NCBI RefSeq assembly: GCF_021287045.1
Contig: NZ_JAJTBG010000013.1
Location: 1-64,000 of the forward strand
Source: Oryzomicrobium sp.
GTDB lineage: Bacteria > Pseudomonadota > Gammaproteobacteria > Burkholderiales > Rhodocyclaceae
Length of the DNA stretch: 64,000 nucleotides
Direction of reading: 5' to 3'
A program made the translations under genes and the position numbers. Shown piece by piece: positions 26,214 to 35,675 of this stretch (within the stretch, counting starts at the first letter, position 1; every line of letters starts with the position of its first letter). The notes under the pieces were generated by a model that was not told the origin of the DNA, did not search any database, and saw nothing but the letters and a program-made list of their open reading frames with translations.

Positions 26214-27797
26214 ATGACCCAACGTTTCAACTCCTCCCGGGGGCTGCCGCTGCTGCTCGCCAGCCTGCTGGTCCTGGCCGGCTGCTCCCTGGCCCCGACC
26301 TATGAGCGCCCCCTGCTCGACACCCCGGCGGCCTTCAAGGAGGCCGCCGCCGGCGATAGCCAATGGAAGCCCGCCCAGCCCGCCGAGGCTCAGCCCCGGG
26401 GCGACTGGTGGACGATCTTCGCCGACGACACCCTCAACGCCCTGGAGAACCAGGCCCTGGCCGCCAACCAGGACCTGAAGGCGGCCGCTGCCCGCCTCGC
26501 CCAGGCCCGGGCCCTGGAGCAGAACGCCCGCTCCGGCCTGTTCCCCCAGGTCGGTGTCGGCTTCGGGCCGACGCGCCAGCGCCCGTCCCCCGCGTCCCAA
26601 GGGCTGGCGGCGGATGCAGACACCACGCCCACCACCCTATGGCGCGCCCAGGGCACCGTGGCCTACGAGGCCGACCTGTTCGGCCGGGTGCGCTCCGGGG
26701 CGGATGCCGCCGGGGCCGACGCCCTGCAACAGCGGGCCCTGTTCCAATCGGTGCTGCTGGCCTTGCAGGCGGACGTGGCCCAGGCCTACTTTCTCGTCCG
26801 CGAGCTGGACGCCACGGCCGCCCTCTACCGCGAAACGGTGGAACTGCGCGGCCAGACCCTGCGCCTCTTTCAGCGCCGTTTCGACGAAGGCGACATCAGC
26901 GAGCTGGACCTGGCCCGGGCGAGAACCGAGCTGGCGGCGGCCCAGTCCGAAGCCCTCGGCGTGGCACGCCAGCGCGCCGTGGCCGAGCACGCCCTGGCGA
27001 TTCTGCTGGGGCAGGCGCCTGCCGCCTTTTCACTGCCGCCCCAGCCCCTGGCGCGCCTGACCGTGCGCATCCCCGCCGGCCTGCCCTCGGCACTTTTGGA
27101 GCGACGCCCGGACATCGCCGCCGCCGAATACGCCATGGCCGCCGCCAACGCCCGCATCGGCGCGGCCCGGGCCGCCTACTTCCCCCGCCTCAACCTGACC
27201 GGCGCCTTCGGCTACGAATCCGCCGACCTGGGCGACCTGTTCAAGTGGAGCAGCCGCAGCTTCCTGCTCGGCCCCCTGGTGGGCACGGCGCTCAGCCTGC
27301 CGCTGCTGGACGGCGGCGCCCGCCGCGCCGGGGTGGATTTCGCCAACGCCAAGCACGAGGAAGAGGTGGCCAACTACCGCCAGGCGGTGCTCAAAGCCTT
27401 CAAGGAGGTGGAAGACAACCTGGCCGGCCTGCGCCTGCTCGATGCCCAGAACCAGGCCCAGGACGAAGCGGTGAGCGCCTCGCGCCGCGCCGCCCGGCTC
27501 TCCCACATCCAGTACCGGGAAGGCTCGGTGAGCTACCTCAGCGTGATCGACGCCGACCGTAGCGTGCTGCAACAGCAGCGCGTCGCCGTCAGTCTGGACG
27601 GGGAGCGCGCCCGGGCCACCGTGGGGTTGATCCGGGCGCTGGGCGGGAGCTGGGGCGAGGCCCCGGCGCCGGCGGCCGGAGCGAGCGATCCGGCGGCCCC
27701 GGCTGCGGGCCAAGCCGCGGCGGCGACCGGTTCGGCGCCTTCCGCCGCGACCCCGGCTGGCGCGACCGCCGGCCCCATGGCTACAGCCGCGAAGTAG
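26214..27797 (+). CDS. oprN: Outer-membrane efflux lipoprotein, OprN/NodT family
   Basis: 527 residues from ATG 26214. A lipoprotein signal ends at the lipobox LAGCSLAPTYERP. Two TolC-type OEP repeats follow (QDLKAAAARLAQARALEQNA; the second at about 240-450 with RRPDIAAAEYAMAAANARIG). The last 55 residues are an Ala/Pro/Gly-rich tail longer than usual. It forms the exit duct of the MexEF-type pump. The operon closes at the terminator at 27889. Confidence 0.92.
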   Translation: MTQRFNSSRGLPLLLASLLVLAGCSLAPTYERPLLDTPAAFKEAAAGDSQWKPAQPAEAQPRGDWWTIFADDTLNALENQALAANQDLKAAAARLAQARALEQNARSGLFPQVGVGFGPTRQRPSPASQGLAADADTTPTTLWRAQGTVAYEADLFGRVRSGADAAGADALQQRALFQSVLLALQADVAQAYFLVRELDATAALYRETVELRGQTLRLFQRRFDEGDISELDLARARTELAAAQSEALGVARQRAVAEHALAILLGQAPAAFSLPPQPLARLTVRIPAGLPSALLERRPDIAAAEYAMAAANARIGAARAAYFPRLNLTGAFGYESADLGDLFKWSSRSFLLGPLVGTALSLPLLDGGARRAGVDFANAKHEEEVANYRQAVLKAFKEVEDNLAGLRLLDAQNQAQDEAVSASRRAARLSHIQYREGSVSYLSVIDADRSVLQQQRVAVSLDGERARATVGLIRALGGSWGEAPAPAAGASDPAAPAAGQAAAATGSAPSAATPAGATAGPMATAAK

Positions 27798-27888
27798 GGC
27801 GGCGAAGTAAGGGCGAGGCGAGCCCTTGGCCGGCGCCCGCCATTGACCTGCCGGCACCGCCTCCGCTGCCGGGACGGTGCCGCCCTTG

Positions 27889-27929
27889 CCGCCGGATGGG
27901 AATCAAACCTCCTGTCCGGCGGTTTTTTT
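27889..27929 (+). terminator. Rho-independent terminator of the efflux operon
   Basis: 8-bp stem CCGCCGGA/TCCGGCGG (27889-27896 and 27915-27922) with an 18-base loop, followed by seven T. Confidence 0.8.
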
Positions 27930-28145
27930 ATGCATGCCACGGAAAGGCGCGTGGATAAAGGCGCTTGGCGATGTCTATCTGGAACCCCGCGCCCCTATTG
28001 GCGTTGCGCGATTCCTGCCTGGAGATCGGCCACTGGCGCGGGGAAGCGGGGAGGGGATATGCAGCGCGCGATTCAGGTCAGCCGCAATTCCACTGAGTGG
28101 AGGTTGCCCACGGCAGCGGCAAACTGCGCAAATAAAGCGCCTGGC
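27930..28145. other. Spacer between efflux terminator and marC
   Basis: No gene is supported here. It contains the 58-bp element at 27986-28043, which recurs upstream of the uracil permease gene. Confidence 0.5.
27986..28043. repeat. 58-bp intergenic repeat element, copy A
   Basis: Bounded by inverted ends (CCCGCGCC and GGCGCGGG). It aligns without gaps to 43632-43689 at 43 of 58 positions; the outer parts are best conserved and the middle is variable. This resembles a small REP- or MITE-like intergenic repeat. Confidence 0.6.
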
Positions 28146-28790
28146 CTAACCGGGAATCAGCACCGGGAACAGGCTGCGCAGCCCGGTGGCCATCATCTCC
28201 ACCGCCATGGTGGCGAGGATGAAGCCGCCCACCCGGGCCACCAGGTCCAGGGTCGCCTGGCGGATTTGCCGCTCGGCCCGACAGGCCAGGTGAAAGCTCA
28301 CCCAGCACGACAAGCCCACCATGACGATGGGCAGGATCACGTGGATCAGGTCCACGTAGCTGTGCCAGGCGCTGTTGGCCATCACGTAGCTGAACGCCGC
28401 TGGCCCGGCCAGCAAGGGCACCGCCAGGGGAATGATCGACGCCTTGCCGCGAGGCACCGCCGGCGCCCCGTCCGCCGCCGGGGGCGAGCCCTTGAAGCTG
28501 GTTTCCTTGCCCAACACCATGGCGATCGCCAGCAGCAGCACGATGATCCCGCCCCCCACCTGCATCGCCCCCAAGGACACCCCGAGCAGCCCCAGCAGCG
28601 GCATGCCGAGAAAGGTGGCCACCAGCAGCGCCACCGTCACGCTCACCCCGATGGTCCGGGCAAAGCGCACCTTGCCCGGAGCGTCCAGCCCCTCGGCGGA
28701 GGCCAGGAACACCGGAATCATCGTCACCGGCCCGACCAGGGCGAACAGGGTGACGGCTTTTTTGAGGGTTAAGGCGGCGATGAGGAGCAT
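28146..28790 (-). CDS. MarC family (UPF0056) integral membrane protein
   Basis: 214 residues with six hydrophobic helices. LLIAALTLKKAVTLFALVGP is the start; the conserved IPLAVPLLAGPAAFSYVM half-signature and a second GPVTMIPVFLA half are present, as in this duplicated three-helix family. The inner-membrane function is unknown; the old link to multiple antibiotic resistance has been withdrawn for E. coli MarC. Single gene, converging with the efflux operon. Confidence 0.9.
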   Translation of the reverse strand: MLLIAALTLKKAVTLFALVGPVTMIPVFLASAEGLDAPGKVRFARTIGVSVTVALLVATFLGMPLLGLLGVSLGAMQVGGGIIVLLLAIAMVLGKETSFKGSPPAADGAPAVPRGKASIIPLAVPLLAGPAAFSYVMANSAWHSYVDLIHVILPIVMVGLSCWVSFHLACRAERQIRQATLDLVARVGGFILATMAVEMMATGLRSLFPVLIPG

Positions 28791-28823
28791 GGGGGGAGGT
28801 TATGGTGCTATTCAATAAAATTC

Positions 28824-29774
28824 CTAAAGCCTTTCCAGGAAGGTTGAAAGGTTTTCATCTTTAGGTTGTATCCATGTGTGTGTTGAGCAAATGCCGTCAT
28901 TTAAGAGGGTGTTTGTTGGGTTGTAAAGAAAAACCTCGTCAAAGATTTTATCTTTTATCCCGTTTTTTATTTTTGAAATAATATGTTCATCTTCTTGCCT
29001 AAAACCAAATCCAATAATTGCCAGGGTGTTCTTTTGAATGCTGTCTCTTTTTTCTGAAATGGCTCGAAGTCGGTTGTTGTAAAAGCGTAACGACTCATGG
29101 CCTGCAATTAACCCCATCTTTACTTCTTGGTCGCCTACAACCAAGACGGGCCAACGGTAGGGAGGATTGTTGTAGTTGGTTTTTTTGAAAGGTTTGTATC
29201 GTAGGTCGCCATGTAGGTGGTGTATTTTTATTTTGGCCGCCGCGTCGGTGTTGAGTGAACCGTTGCCTCGCCAAAAATCTGTTATGTAGTCCCTGCGGGA
29301 ATAGCCCTGTCCATATAAAATGTGGTCGAATATGGCATCAAAATTTGTTGTAAAATAATTAATTGACTCGTATTTTTTAATTATGCCGTCAATGCATGGG
29401 TTGAAGTGGTTTACAACCTCAAGCATTTGGCTGAGAGATATTGTTAGCTGTCTTTCAATCTGGTCCAGTGCGTCAGCAATTGAATCTTGGAGTGCTGACT
29501 GTTGGAATAAATCTGAAAAGGCATCCTCGTTCACTTGGAAACGTTTGAGGTCTTCTTTTGTTTTTTCAATGGCGAGGTTAATTGTAAGCAAGCCGCCCAA
29601 AATGTAGTCAAAAGACTCGGGGCTAAACAAGTTTTTTATTTCTGAGTTAATTCGTGAGTATACGTTGGTGCTAATTTTTTGGTAGGTGAAGTTAAGCAAT
29701 TCATCCGCAAAATGACAAGACTGTGAAATTGCCATATTGAGGCCGGCACCCCCAATGATTGTGAGTTGGCGCAT
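28824..29774 (-). CDS. SIR2-like domain protein, candidate phage-defence or NADase
   Basis: 316 residues from ATG 29774, with AGGAAAGA just upstream. A nucleotide-binding start (LTIIGGAGLNMAIS), INYFTTNFDAIFDHILYG, IHHLHGDLRY and a C-terminal LAIIGFGFRQEDEHII match the order of motifs in SIR2-like (SIR2_2 or related DUF4917) proteins: G-x-G loop, T-N-D, H-G, and G-F-S/G. The gene is strongly AT-rich in a GC-rich neighbourhood, a sign of transfer. No partner gene is adjacent: MarC lies on one side and YchJ on the other. SIR2-like proteins in bacteria often deplete NAD during phage infection; that role is inferred. Confidence 0.7.
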   Translation of the reverse strand: MRQLTIIGGAGLNMAISQSCHFADELLNFTYQKISTNVYSRINSEIKNLFSPESFDYILGGLLTINLAIEKTKEDLKRFQVNEDAFSDLFQQSALQDSIADALDQIERQLTISLSQMLEVVNHFNPCIDGIIKKYESINYFTTNFDAIFDHILYGQGYSRRDYITDFWRGNGSLNTDAAAKIKIHHLHGDLRYKPFKKTNYNNPPYRWPVLVVGDQEVKMGLIAGHESLRFYNNRLRAISEKRDSIQKNTLAIIGFGFRQEDEHIISKIKNGIKDKIFDEVFLYNPTNTLLNDGICSTHTWIQPKDENLSTFLERL

Positions 29775-29837
29775 GACGGTTCTTTCCTGGGATTTTAGGG
29801 TGGGTAATTCCTCAAATAATACAACAATGGAATTTTT

Positions 29838-30287
29838 TTAGAAGGGTTGGGTTGTAACTTCGATTACATAAAACCACCGCCCATCCTCCCGCACGAACCG
29901 GCTCGTCTCCACCAGCCGGTGCGCCCGTCCCCCCACCTTGTAGCGGGCGACGAAAGCCACTTCGGCTTTATCGCCATCGGGGCTATGACGCTTGACCTCC
30001 AGCCCCAGCCATTGGGCCGGGGGCTCGTCGGCCAGGCCCAGGGCGGCGGGGCGGGTGGTGGGGTGCCAGGTGGCGAGCAGGTAGGGTTCCAGGCCCAGAA
30101 CGTAAGCGCTGTAGCGGGAGCGCATCAGGGCTTCGGCGGTGGGGGCGGGGGGCGCCTCGGCGAAGGGTTCGGCGTGGTAGGGGGCGCAGCAGGCGGCGTA
30201 GGGGCGGCCGGTGCCGCAGGGGCAGGGGCCTTGGGGCTGTTGCGGGGTGCCGTGGGAGGCGAGTTTGTCGGGCTTGGTGCGGGTCAT
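29838..30287 (-). CDS. YchJ family protein with SEC-C motif
   Basis: 149 residues from ATG 30287. The N-terminal zinc motif PCPCGTGRPYAACCAPYH is the SEC-C/YchJ signature, followed by APTAEALMRSRYSAYVLG and the C-terminal NTF2-like part ETSRFVREDGRWFYVIEV. It corresponds to UPF0225. Function is unknown. Cytoplasmic. Confidence 0.92.
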   Translation of the reverse strand: MTRTKPDKLASHGTPQQPQGPCPCGTGRPYAACCAPYHAEPFAEAPPAPTAEALMRSRYSAYVLGLEPYLLATWHPTTRPAALGLADEPPAQWLGLEVKRHSPDGDKAEVAFVARYKVGGRAHRLVETSRFVREDGRWFYVIEVTTQPF

Positions 30288-30343
30288 GAGGCTGAATCTA
30301 GGGCTTGATTGAGGGCCGGTTTGGGGCCGATGTGTGGCTGGAT

Positions 30344-30922
30344 TTACGGATTCGGCGTCGCAAGCAGCGTGGTTTGATCCGCCAAGTGCTCGCCCGCCAG
30401 CAAGGCAGCCAGTTCTTCCGGCAGGAGCACCCGGTAGGGCAGGGGATTGAGGCGGCGGCGGTTGAGGCGCAGCACTTCCTTGTCCCGGCTGACCAGCCAC
30501 AGGGCGCTGGCCCGGGCGGCCAGTTCGACGAACTTCTGGTCATCCTTGTCGCGGCAGCGGGGCAGGCCGCTGGCGGTATCCGGATCGGCCGGGGCGATCA
30601 GCTCCACCCGGGCGGCATAGGCGGCGTGGAATTCGGCTTGCTCGTCGGCGGCCAGGGCGAATTCGGGGTAGGCGAGCACCCGGGCCAACTCGTCCAGGGT
30701 GGTGGCGTCGGCGCAGGGGCGCAGGGCTCCGCTGTCGATGGCTTCGGCCAGGGGGGCGATGGACGGCCCCCGGGGCGGCTTGTTCTGGGCCAGGGCCCGG
30801 GGGCGGTAATAGAAGAGGTCGAGCACCGCGTTGGTGTCGAGCACGACCCGGCGCGGCGGGGCATCTGCCCGGGGGCCATGGGGTGCCGGGGTGCTTGCTG
30901 GATTCTGCATCGTGCCGCTCAT
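30344..30922 (-). CDS. PIN-domain protein (putative toxin-antitoxin RNase)
   Basis: 192 residues. PIN acidic residues are visible: [14 protein letters not shown] (first Asp), TLDELARVL (Glu), [13 protein letters not shown] (Asp pair) and LVSRDKEVL (last Asp). It matches the COG1569 type. The N-terminus is extended by about 20 Pro/Ala-rich residues. No antitoxin gene is next to it; instead it overlaps the upstream FAD oxidoreductase by 4 bp (ATGA), so the two are co-translated. It may be a housekeeping ribonuclease rather than a toxin. Confidence 0.8.
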   Translation of the reverse strand: MSGTMQNPASTPAPHGPRADAPPRRVVLDTNAVLDLFYYRPRALAQNKPPRGPSIAPLAEAIDSGALRPCADATTLDELARVLAYPEFALAADEQAEFHAAYAARVELIAPADPDTASGLPRCRDKDDQKFVELAARASALWLVSRDKEVLRLNRRRLNPLPYRVLLPEELAALLAGEHLADQTTLLATPNP

Positions 30923-32088
30923 TGCGTGGCTCCGGCCGGGGCCATGCCCTGCTCCAGCCCCAGCCGTTCACAGGCCAGTTCGGCCAGGGCCAGGCAGGAG
31001 GTGAGGCCAGGCGATTCGATGCCGTAGAGGTGGAGCAGTCCGGGGATGCCGTGGGTTTCCGGCCCTTGCAGGCAGAAGTCGGCGGCGGGCTGGCCCGGGC
31101 CGCTGATCTTGGGGCGCACGCCGGAATAGGCTGGGGCCAGGGCGTGGTCGGGCAGGTCCGGCCAGTAGCGGCGCACCTCGCCGTAGAAGCGCTCGGCCCG
31201 GGCTGGATCGACCCGGTAGTCGAAAGTGGCCGGATCGGCCGCCACGCCTTGGTCGGGCAGCCATTCCACGTCCGGGCCGAAGCGGGCCTGGTCGCCCAGG
31301 TCCAGGGTCAGGTGCACCCCCAGGCCGCCGGGTTCGGGCACCGGATAGATCAGCCGGGAGAAAGGCGCCCGGCCCGACAGGCTGTAGTAGTTGCCCTTGG
31401 CGAAATGCACCGGGGGCAGGTGCTCGGCGCCATAGCCGGCGAGGCGGGAGGCGACCCGGGGCGCGTACAGGCCGGCGGCGTTGATGACCAGGCGCGGGGC
31501 CAGTTCCATGGCGTCGCCGCCCTGGCCCACGGTGAGACGTAGGCCGTCGGTGCCGACACGGCCCTCGATCACCGGGCTGCCCAGGGCCAGGCTGGCGCCG
31601 TGGCGTTCGGCGTCGCCGAGCAGGGCCAGCATCAGGCCGTGGCTGTCGATGATGCCGGTGGAGGGGGAGAGCAGGGCGCCGTGGCAGTGCAGCGCCGGTT
31701 CCAGGGCTTGGACCTCGGCGGCGGTGAGTTGGCGCAGGTCGGTGACGCCGTTGGCCTCGGCCTTGGCGCCGATGGCTTCCAGTTCTCCCACCTGGGCGGC
31801 GCTGGTGGCCACGATCAGCTTGCCGCTGCGCTGGTGTGCCACGCCGTAGTCGGCGCAGAAGCGGTAGAGCAGTTGCCGGCCGGCGACGCACAGGCGGGCC
31901 TTGAGGGAGCCGGCCGGGTAGTAGAGCCCGGCGTGGATGACTTCGCTGTTGCGGCTGGAGGTTTCCTGGCCGATGGCCGTATGGGCCTCGACCACCACCG
32001 TTTCGATGCCGCGCTGGGCCAGGGCCCGGGCACAGGCCAGGCCGACCACGCCGGCCCCGATGACTACCGCGCCGACTGATTCGGCCAT
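30919..32088 (-). CDS. FAD-dependent oxidoreductase, L-2-hydroxyglutarate oxidase-like
   Basis: 389 residues. The FAD-binding Rossmann motif [20 protein letters not shown] opens the protein, then [21 protein letters not shown], the mark of the LhgO/L2HGDH family of the DAO superfamily, and [12 protein letters not shown] near the C-terminus. It likely oxidises a 2-hydroxy acid such as L-2-hydroxyglutarate; the substrate is inferred. It overlaps the PIN gene downstream by 4 bp. Confidence 0.88.
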   Translation of the reverse strand: MAESVGAVVIGAGVVGLACARALAQRGIETVVVEAHTAIGQETSSRNSEVIHAGLYYPAGSLKARLCVAGRQLLYRFCADYGVAHQRSGKLIVATSAAQVGELEAIGAKAEANGVTDLRQLTAAEVQALEPALHCHGALLSPSTGIIDSHGLMLALLGDAERHGASLALGSPVIEGRVGTDGLRLTVGQGGDAMELAPRLVINAAGLYAPRVASRLAGYGAEHLPPVHFAKGNYYSLSGRAPFSRLIYPVPEPGGLGVHLTLDLGDQARFGPDVEWLPDQGVAADPATFDYRVDPARAERFYGEVRRYWPDLPDHALAPAYSGVRPKISGPGQPAADFCLQGPETHGIPGLLHLYGIESPGLTSCLALAELACERLGLEQGMAPAGATQ

Positions 32089-32195
32089 GTCACATCCTCG
32101 TTACGACAAAACCTTGCCATTGTACGAGGCCGTCGGGCGGTGGCGGCCCTGCCGATGACGGGATGGGCAGGGCCGGCGGCTGCCGGGTTAAGGCA

Positions 32196-33017
32196 TCAGG
32201 GGGCCGGCTGCTGCATTACCACCACCTGGGCCGGCATGGGGGCGGGGAAGCCGGCGGCGGTGAGGGCTTCGCGGATCGCCCGGTTGCCGTCGAAATAGAC
32301 CTGCCAGTAATTGTCGTTGTGGCAGTAGGGGCGCACCGCCAGCACCGGCCCGACCAGGTTGAAGTCGAGGATTTCCACTTCCGGCGGCGGGTCGGCCAGC
32401 ACGTTGTCCACCGCCAGCAGTTTTTCCCGCAGCAGCACCATGGCCGCCGCGTGGTCGGCGCTGCCGGCCAGCTGGCACTTGAGGTCGACCCGGCGGTAGG
32501 GGTTGGCGGTGAAGTTCTGGATGGTGTTGCCGAAGATCCGGCCGTTGCCCACCAGGGTCATCACGTTATCCGGGGTGTTGATGGTGGTGGCGAACAGGCC
32601 GATTTCCTTGACCCTGCCGGTGACGCCGCCGGCACTGATGAAGTCGCCGACCTTGAAGGGTCGCAGCACGACGAGAAAGATGCCCGCCGCCAGGTTGCCG
32701 AGCAGCCCGCCCCAGGCGGCGCCGATGGCCACGCCGATGCCGGCCACCAAGGCGGCGAAGGTGGTGGTCTGGACCCCGAAATAGCCGAGGATGGCGACGA
32801 TCAGAATGATGTTCAGGGTGACCGCAACGAAGCTGCCGACGTAGCGCACCAGGGTCGGATCGACCTTCTGCCGGGCCATGGCCTGTTGCAGCAGGCGTTC
32901 CGCCAGGCCGATCAGCCAGCGGCCGACGACCCAGAAGAGGATGGCGCCGATGACCTTGATGCCGATGTCGGTGGCGTAGGTCATGATCAGTTGGCGGTAA
33001 CTGTCGAGATTTTCCAT
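32196..33017 (-). CDS. Small-conductance mechanosensitive channel (MscS family)
   Basis: 273 residues, close to E. coli MscS (286). Three membrane helices are followed by the pore-lining pattern (GAAWGGLLGNLAAGIFLVVL), then RPFKVGDFI and the beta domain (VGNGRIFGNTIQNFTANPYR). It opens in the inner membrane on hypo-osmotic shock. Stand-alone gene. Confidence 0.93.
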   Translation of the reverse strand: MENLDSYRQLIMTYATDIGIKVIGAILFWVVGRWLIGLAERLLQQAMARQKVDPTLVRYVGSFVAVTLNIILIVAILGYFGVQTTTFAALVAGIGVAIGAAWGGLLGNLAAGIFLVVLRPFKVGDFISAGGVTGRVKEIGLFATTINTPDNVMTLVGNGRIFGNTIQNFTANPYRRVDLKCQLAGSADHAAAMVLLREKLLAVDNVLADPPPEVEILDFNLVGPVLAVRPYCHNDNYWQVYFDGNRAIREALTAAGFPAPMPAQVVVMQQPAP

Positions 33018-33172
33018 GGCGGTCTTCCGAGCGGGGTTGGGGGGAATTGGCGCGCTGCAATGACGAACGTATAACGATCCAGCCTAGACGGGAAATGTGG
33101 CAATTGCACGCACGGCGGTGGGGGGTAGGGCAGGTTGGCGGGGAGTCCCGACGGCGGTATGATGCAGCGCTC

Positions 33173-33190
33173 CCATACGTCTGCGTATGG
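33173..33190. promoter_or_regulatory. Palindrome upstream of the 3-hydroxybutyryl-CoA dehydrogenase gene
   Basis: CCATACG-TCTG-CGTATGG, a perfect 7-bp inverted repeat 44 bases before the start codon. It may be an operator or a leader hairpin. Confidence 0.4.
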
Positions 33191-33233
33191 AACCACGCAC
33201 TCCGCTGCACCACTGACTACAAGGAGAGTAGGG

Positions 33234-34082
33234 ATGTCCCAGCAAAAAATCGGCGTCGTCGGCGCCGGCACCATGGGTAACGGCATCGCCCAGGCCTTCG
33301 CCGTGGCCGGCTTCGAGGTGATCCTCACCGATATCGCCCAGCCCGCCCTTGACCGCGCCGTGGCCACCATTTCCGGCAGCCTGGACCGGCTGATCAAGAA
33401 GGAAAAGATGACCGAGGCGCAGAAGGCCGCCGCCCTGGCCAAGATTTCCACCGCCACCGACACTCAGGCCCTGGCCGTCGCCGACCTGGTGATCGAGGCC
33501 GCCACCGAGAACCTGGAACTGAAGACCAAGATCTTCAAGCAGCTCGACGGCCTGATGAAGGCGGACGCCATCCTGGCTTCCAACACTTCCTCCATCTCCA
33601 TCACCAAGCTCGCCGCCGCCACCGGCCGCGCCGACCGGGTGATCGGCATGCACTTCTTCAACCCGGTGCCGATGATGGCCCTGGTCGAAGTGATCCGCGG
33701 CCTGCAGACCTCGGACGCCACCTACGCCACCGTGGAAGCCATCTCCAAGGCCGTGGGCAAGACCCCGGTGCAGGTCAAGAACAGCCCGGGCTTCGTGGTC
33801 AACCGCTTGCTCTGCCCGATGATCAACGAAGCCATCTTCGCCCTGGGCGAAGGCCTGGCCGAAGCCGCCGCCATCGACGAAGCGATGAAGCTCGGCTGCA
33901 ACCATCCCATCGGCCCCCTGGCCCTGTGCGACATGATCGGCCTGGACGTGGAACTGGCGGTGATGCAGGTGCTGTTCGAAGGCACCAAGGACCCGAAGTA
34001 CCGTCCGGCTCCTCTGCTGGTGGAAATGGTCGAAGCCGGCTACCTGGGCCGCAAGACCGGCAAGGGCTTCTTCACCTACTGA
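33234..34082 (+). CDS. 3-hydroxybutyryl-CoA dehydrogenase
   Basis: 282 residues, the family length, with AAGGAGAG before ATG 33234. The NAD-binding fold begins [19 protein letters not shown]; the catalytic His lies in [17 protein letters not shown], with Glu in that motif, and [18 protein letters not shown] follows. It interconverts acetoacetyl-CoA and (S)-3-hydroxybutyryl-CoA in fatty-acid, butyrate or polyhydroxyalkanoate metabolism. It is monocistronic and ends at a strong terminator. Names in use are hbd, paaH or mmgB. Confidence 0.95.
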   Translation: MSQQKIGVVGAGTMGNGIAQAFAVAGFEVILTDIAQPALDRAVATISGSLDRLIKKEKMTEAQKAAALAKISTATDTQALAVADLVIEAATENLELKTKIFKQLDGLMKADAILASNTSSISITKLAAATGRADRVIGMHFFNPVPMMALVEVIRGLQTSDATYATVEAISKAVGKTPVQVKNSPGFVVNRLLCPMINEAIFALGEGLAEAAAIDEAMKLGCNHPIGPLALCDMIGLDVELAVMQVLFEGTKDPKYRPAPLLVEMVEAGYLGRKTGKGFFTY

Positions 34083-34140
34083 TCCCGGGCGCGCGGTGTG
34101 CATGGCGCACCGCACATCGGGAACAAGCAGGAACAAGCAA

Positions 34141-34178
34141 AAAGGCAGGGCGGGATTTTTCCCGCCCTGCCTTTTTTG
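34141..34178 (+). terminator. Rho-independent terminator
   Basis: 15-bp perfect stem AAAGGCAGGGCGGGA (34141-34155 and 34160-34174), four-T loop, then a T-run. It separates the dehydrogenase gene from the polyamine operon. Confidence 0.93.
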
Positions 34179-34268
34179 TTGCACGCGCCGCCGGCGGAAT
34201 GCTCCCGGATTGTTACAATGTCATATCTAGGGGGCGAGAAGGCAGGGAGAACCTGCCCGGATTCCAAC

Positions 34269-35666
34269 GTGACGACACAAACCAATCAAGCGCTTCATGC
34301 GTTCAGCGGCAGCTATGCGGGAACGATCCTGTTCGTCGGCTTCGGCAGCGTCGGCCAGGCGCTGCTGCCGCTGCTGTTCCGCCATTTTGACCTGTCGCCC
34401 AGGCAGATCCGCATCGTCACCGCCGACGAACGGGGGATGGATGTCGCCACCCTGTTCAACGTGGCCTTCACGGTCCAGCCCCTCACTCCGGAAAACCACC
34501 GGGAGGTCCTGGGGCGGCTCCTGCCCCGGGGCGGGATTCTCATCAACGTCTCGGTCGATGTCGCCTCCCTGAGTCTGATCGACTGGTGCCAGGACCACGG
34601 CGTGCGCTATCTGGACACCTGCATCGAGCCTTGGGTGGGGGGCTACACCGATCCGGCCCTGCCCGTGGAGCACACCACCAACTGGTGGCTGCGGGAGCAG
34701 GTCCTCGCCCGCCGCGGCCCGGGCCGGCCCACCGCCGTGGTGGCCCACGGCGCCAATCCCGGGCTCATCAGCCATTTCGTCAAGGCGGGGCTCGAACGGC
34801 TCGCCGGGCTGCGCGGCGTGGCGTTTGCGGCGTCGGCCGGCAACCATGCCGAGATGGCCCGGGACCTGGGCGTCCGGGTCGTCCAGATCGCCGAGCGTGA
34901 CACCCAGCACGGCGGTCCGCCGTTGCCCCCGGGCGGCTTCGCCAACACCTGGTCGGCCGACGGGCTGATGGCCGAGGCCTTCCAGCGGGCCGAACTGGGC
35001 TGGGGCAGCCACGAAGGCGCCCTGCCGGCCGGCGCGACCCCGCTCGGCAGCGGCGGGCGCAGCCTGTACCTGCTCGAGCCGGGCGTGCGGACCCGAGTCC
35101 GCTCCTGGGTGCCATCGGCCGGGGAGCAGAGCGCCTACCTGCTGACCCACCATGAATCCCTGTCCATCGCCGACCTGCTGACCGTCGCGGACGGCGCGGA
35201 AGCCCCGGCCTACCGGCCCACGGTGTATTACGCCTACCGGCCCTGCCCGGCGGCGGAAGCCTCCCTGGAGGACTGGGCCGCTTCCGGCTTTGCCGAACTC
35301 GGTTACAAGTTCCTGCTGCGCAACGACCTGAGCGACGGCGGCGACGAGCTGGGCGCCCTGTTCGTCTTCGACGGCGGGGCCTACTGGTACGGCTCCACCC
35401 TGGCGCTGGAAGAGGCGCGCCACCTGGCCCCGTGCAACAACGCCACCACCTTGCAGGTGGCGGCCCCCCTGCTGGCCGCCGTGGCCTGGCTGGTGGAGCA
35501 CCCGGACGAGGGCGTGGTCGAGGCCGAATCCCTGGACCACGAATTCGTGCTGGACATCGCCCGGCCCTACTTGGGGCGGATCGAGGGCATCCTGTCCGCC
35601 TGGAATCCGAAAGGCGCAGGCAGGGCGGGCGGCTTGCAGTTTTCCGACTTTATCGCCGCGTCCTGA
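34269..35666 (+). CDS. hss: Homospermidine synthase
   Basis: 465 residues from GTG 34269; an in-frame ATG at 34218 would add 17 residues, and neither has a strong ribosome site. It carries the Rossmann start TILFVGFGSVGQALLPLLF, the family motif YLDTCIEPWVGGYTDP and the C-terminal substrate domain. The enzyme makes sym-homospermidine from putrescine (or spermidine) using NAD. It is the first gene of a four-gene set whose other members are YgiB-like, an ATP-grasp ligase related to glutathionylspermidine synthase, and DUF350. Confidence 0.93.
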   Translation: MTTQTNQALHAFSGSYAGTILFVGFGSVGQALLPLLFRHFDLSPRQIRIVTADERGMDVATLFNVAFTVQPLTPENHREVLGRLLPRGGILINVSVDVASLSLIDWCQDHGVRYLDTCIEPWVGGYTDPALPVEHTTNWWLREQVLARRGPGRPTAVVAHGANPGLISHFVKAGLERLAGLRGVAFAASAGNHAEMARDLGVRVVQIAERDTQHGGPPLPPGGFANTWSADGLMAEAFQRAELGWGSHEGALPAGATPLGSGGRSLYLLEPGVRTRVRSWVPSAGEQSAYLLTHHESLSIADLLTVADGAEAPAYRPTVYYAYRPCPAAEASLEDWAASGFAELGYKFLLRNDLSDGGDELGALFVFDGGAYWYGSTLALEEARHLAPCNNATTLQVAAPLLAAVAWLVEHPDEGVVEAESLDHEFVLDIARPYLGRIEGILSAWNPKGAGRAGGLQFSDFIAAS

Positions 35667-35675
35667 GGAGGGACG

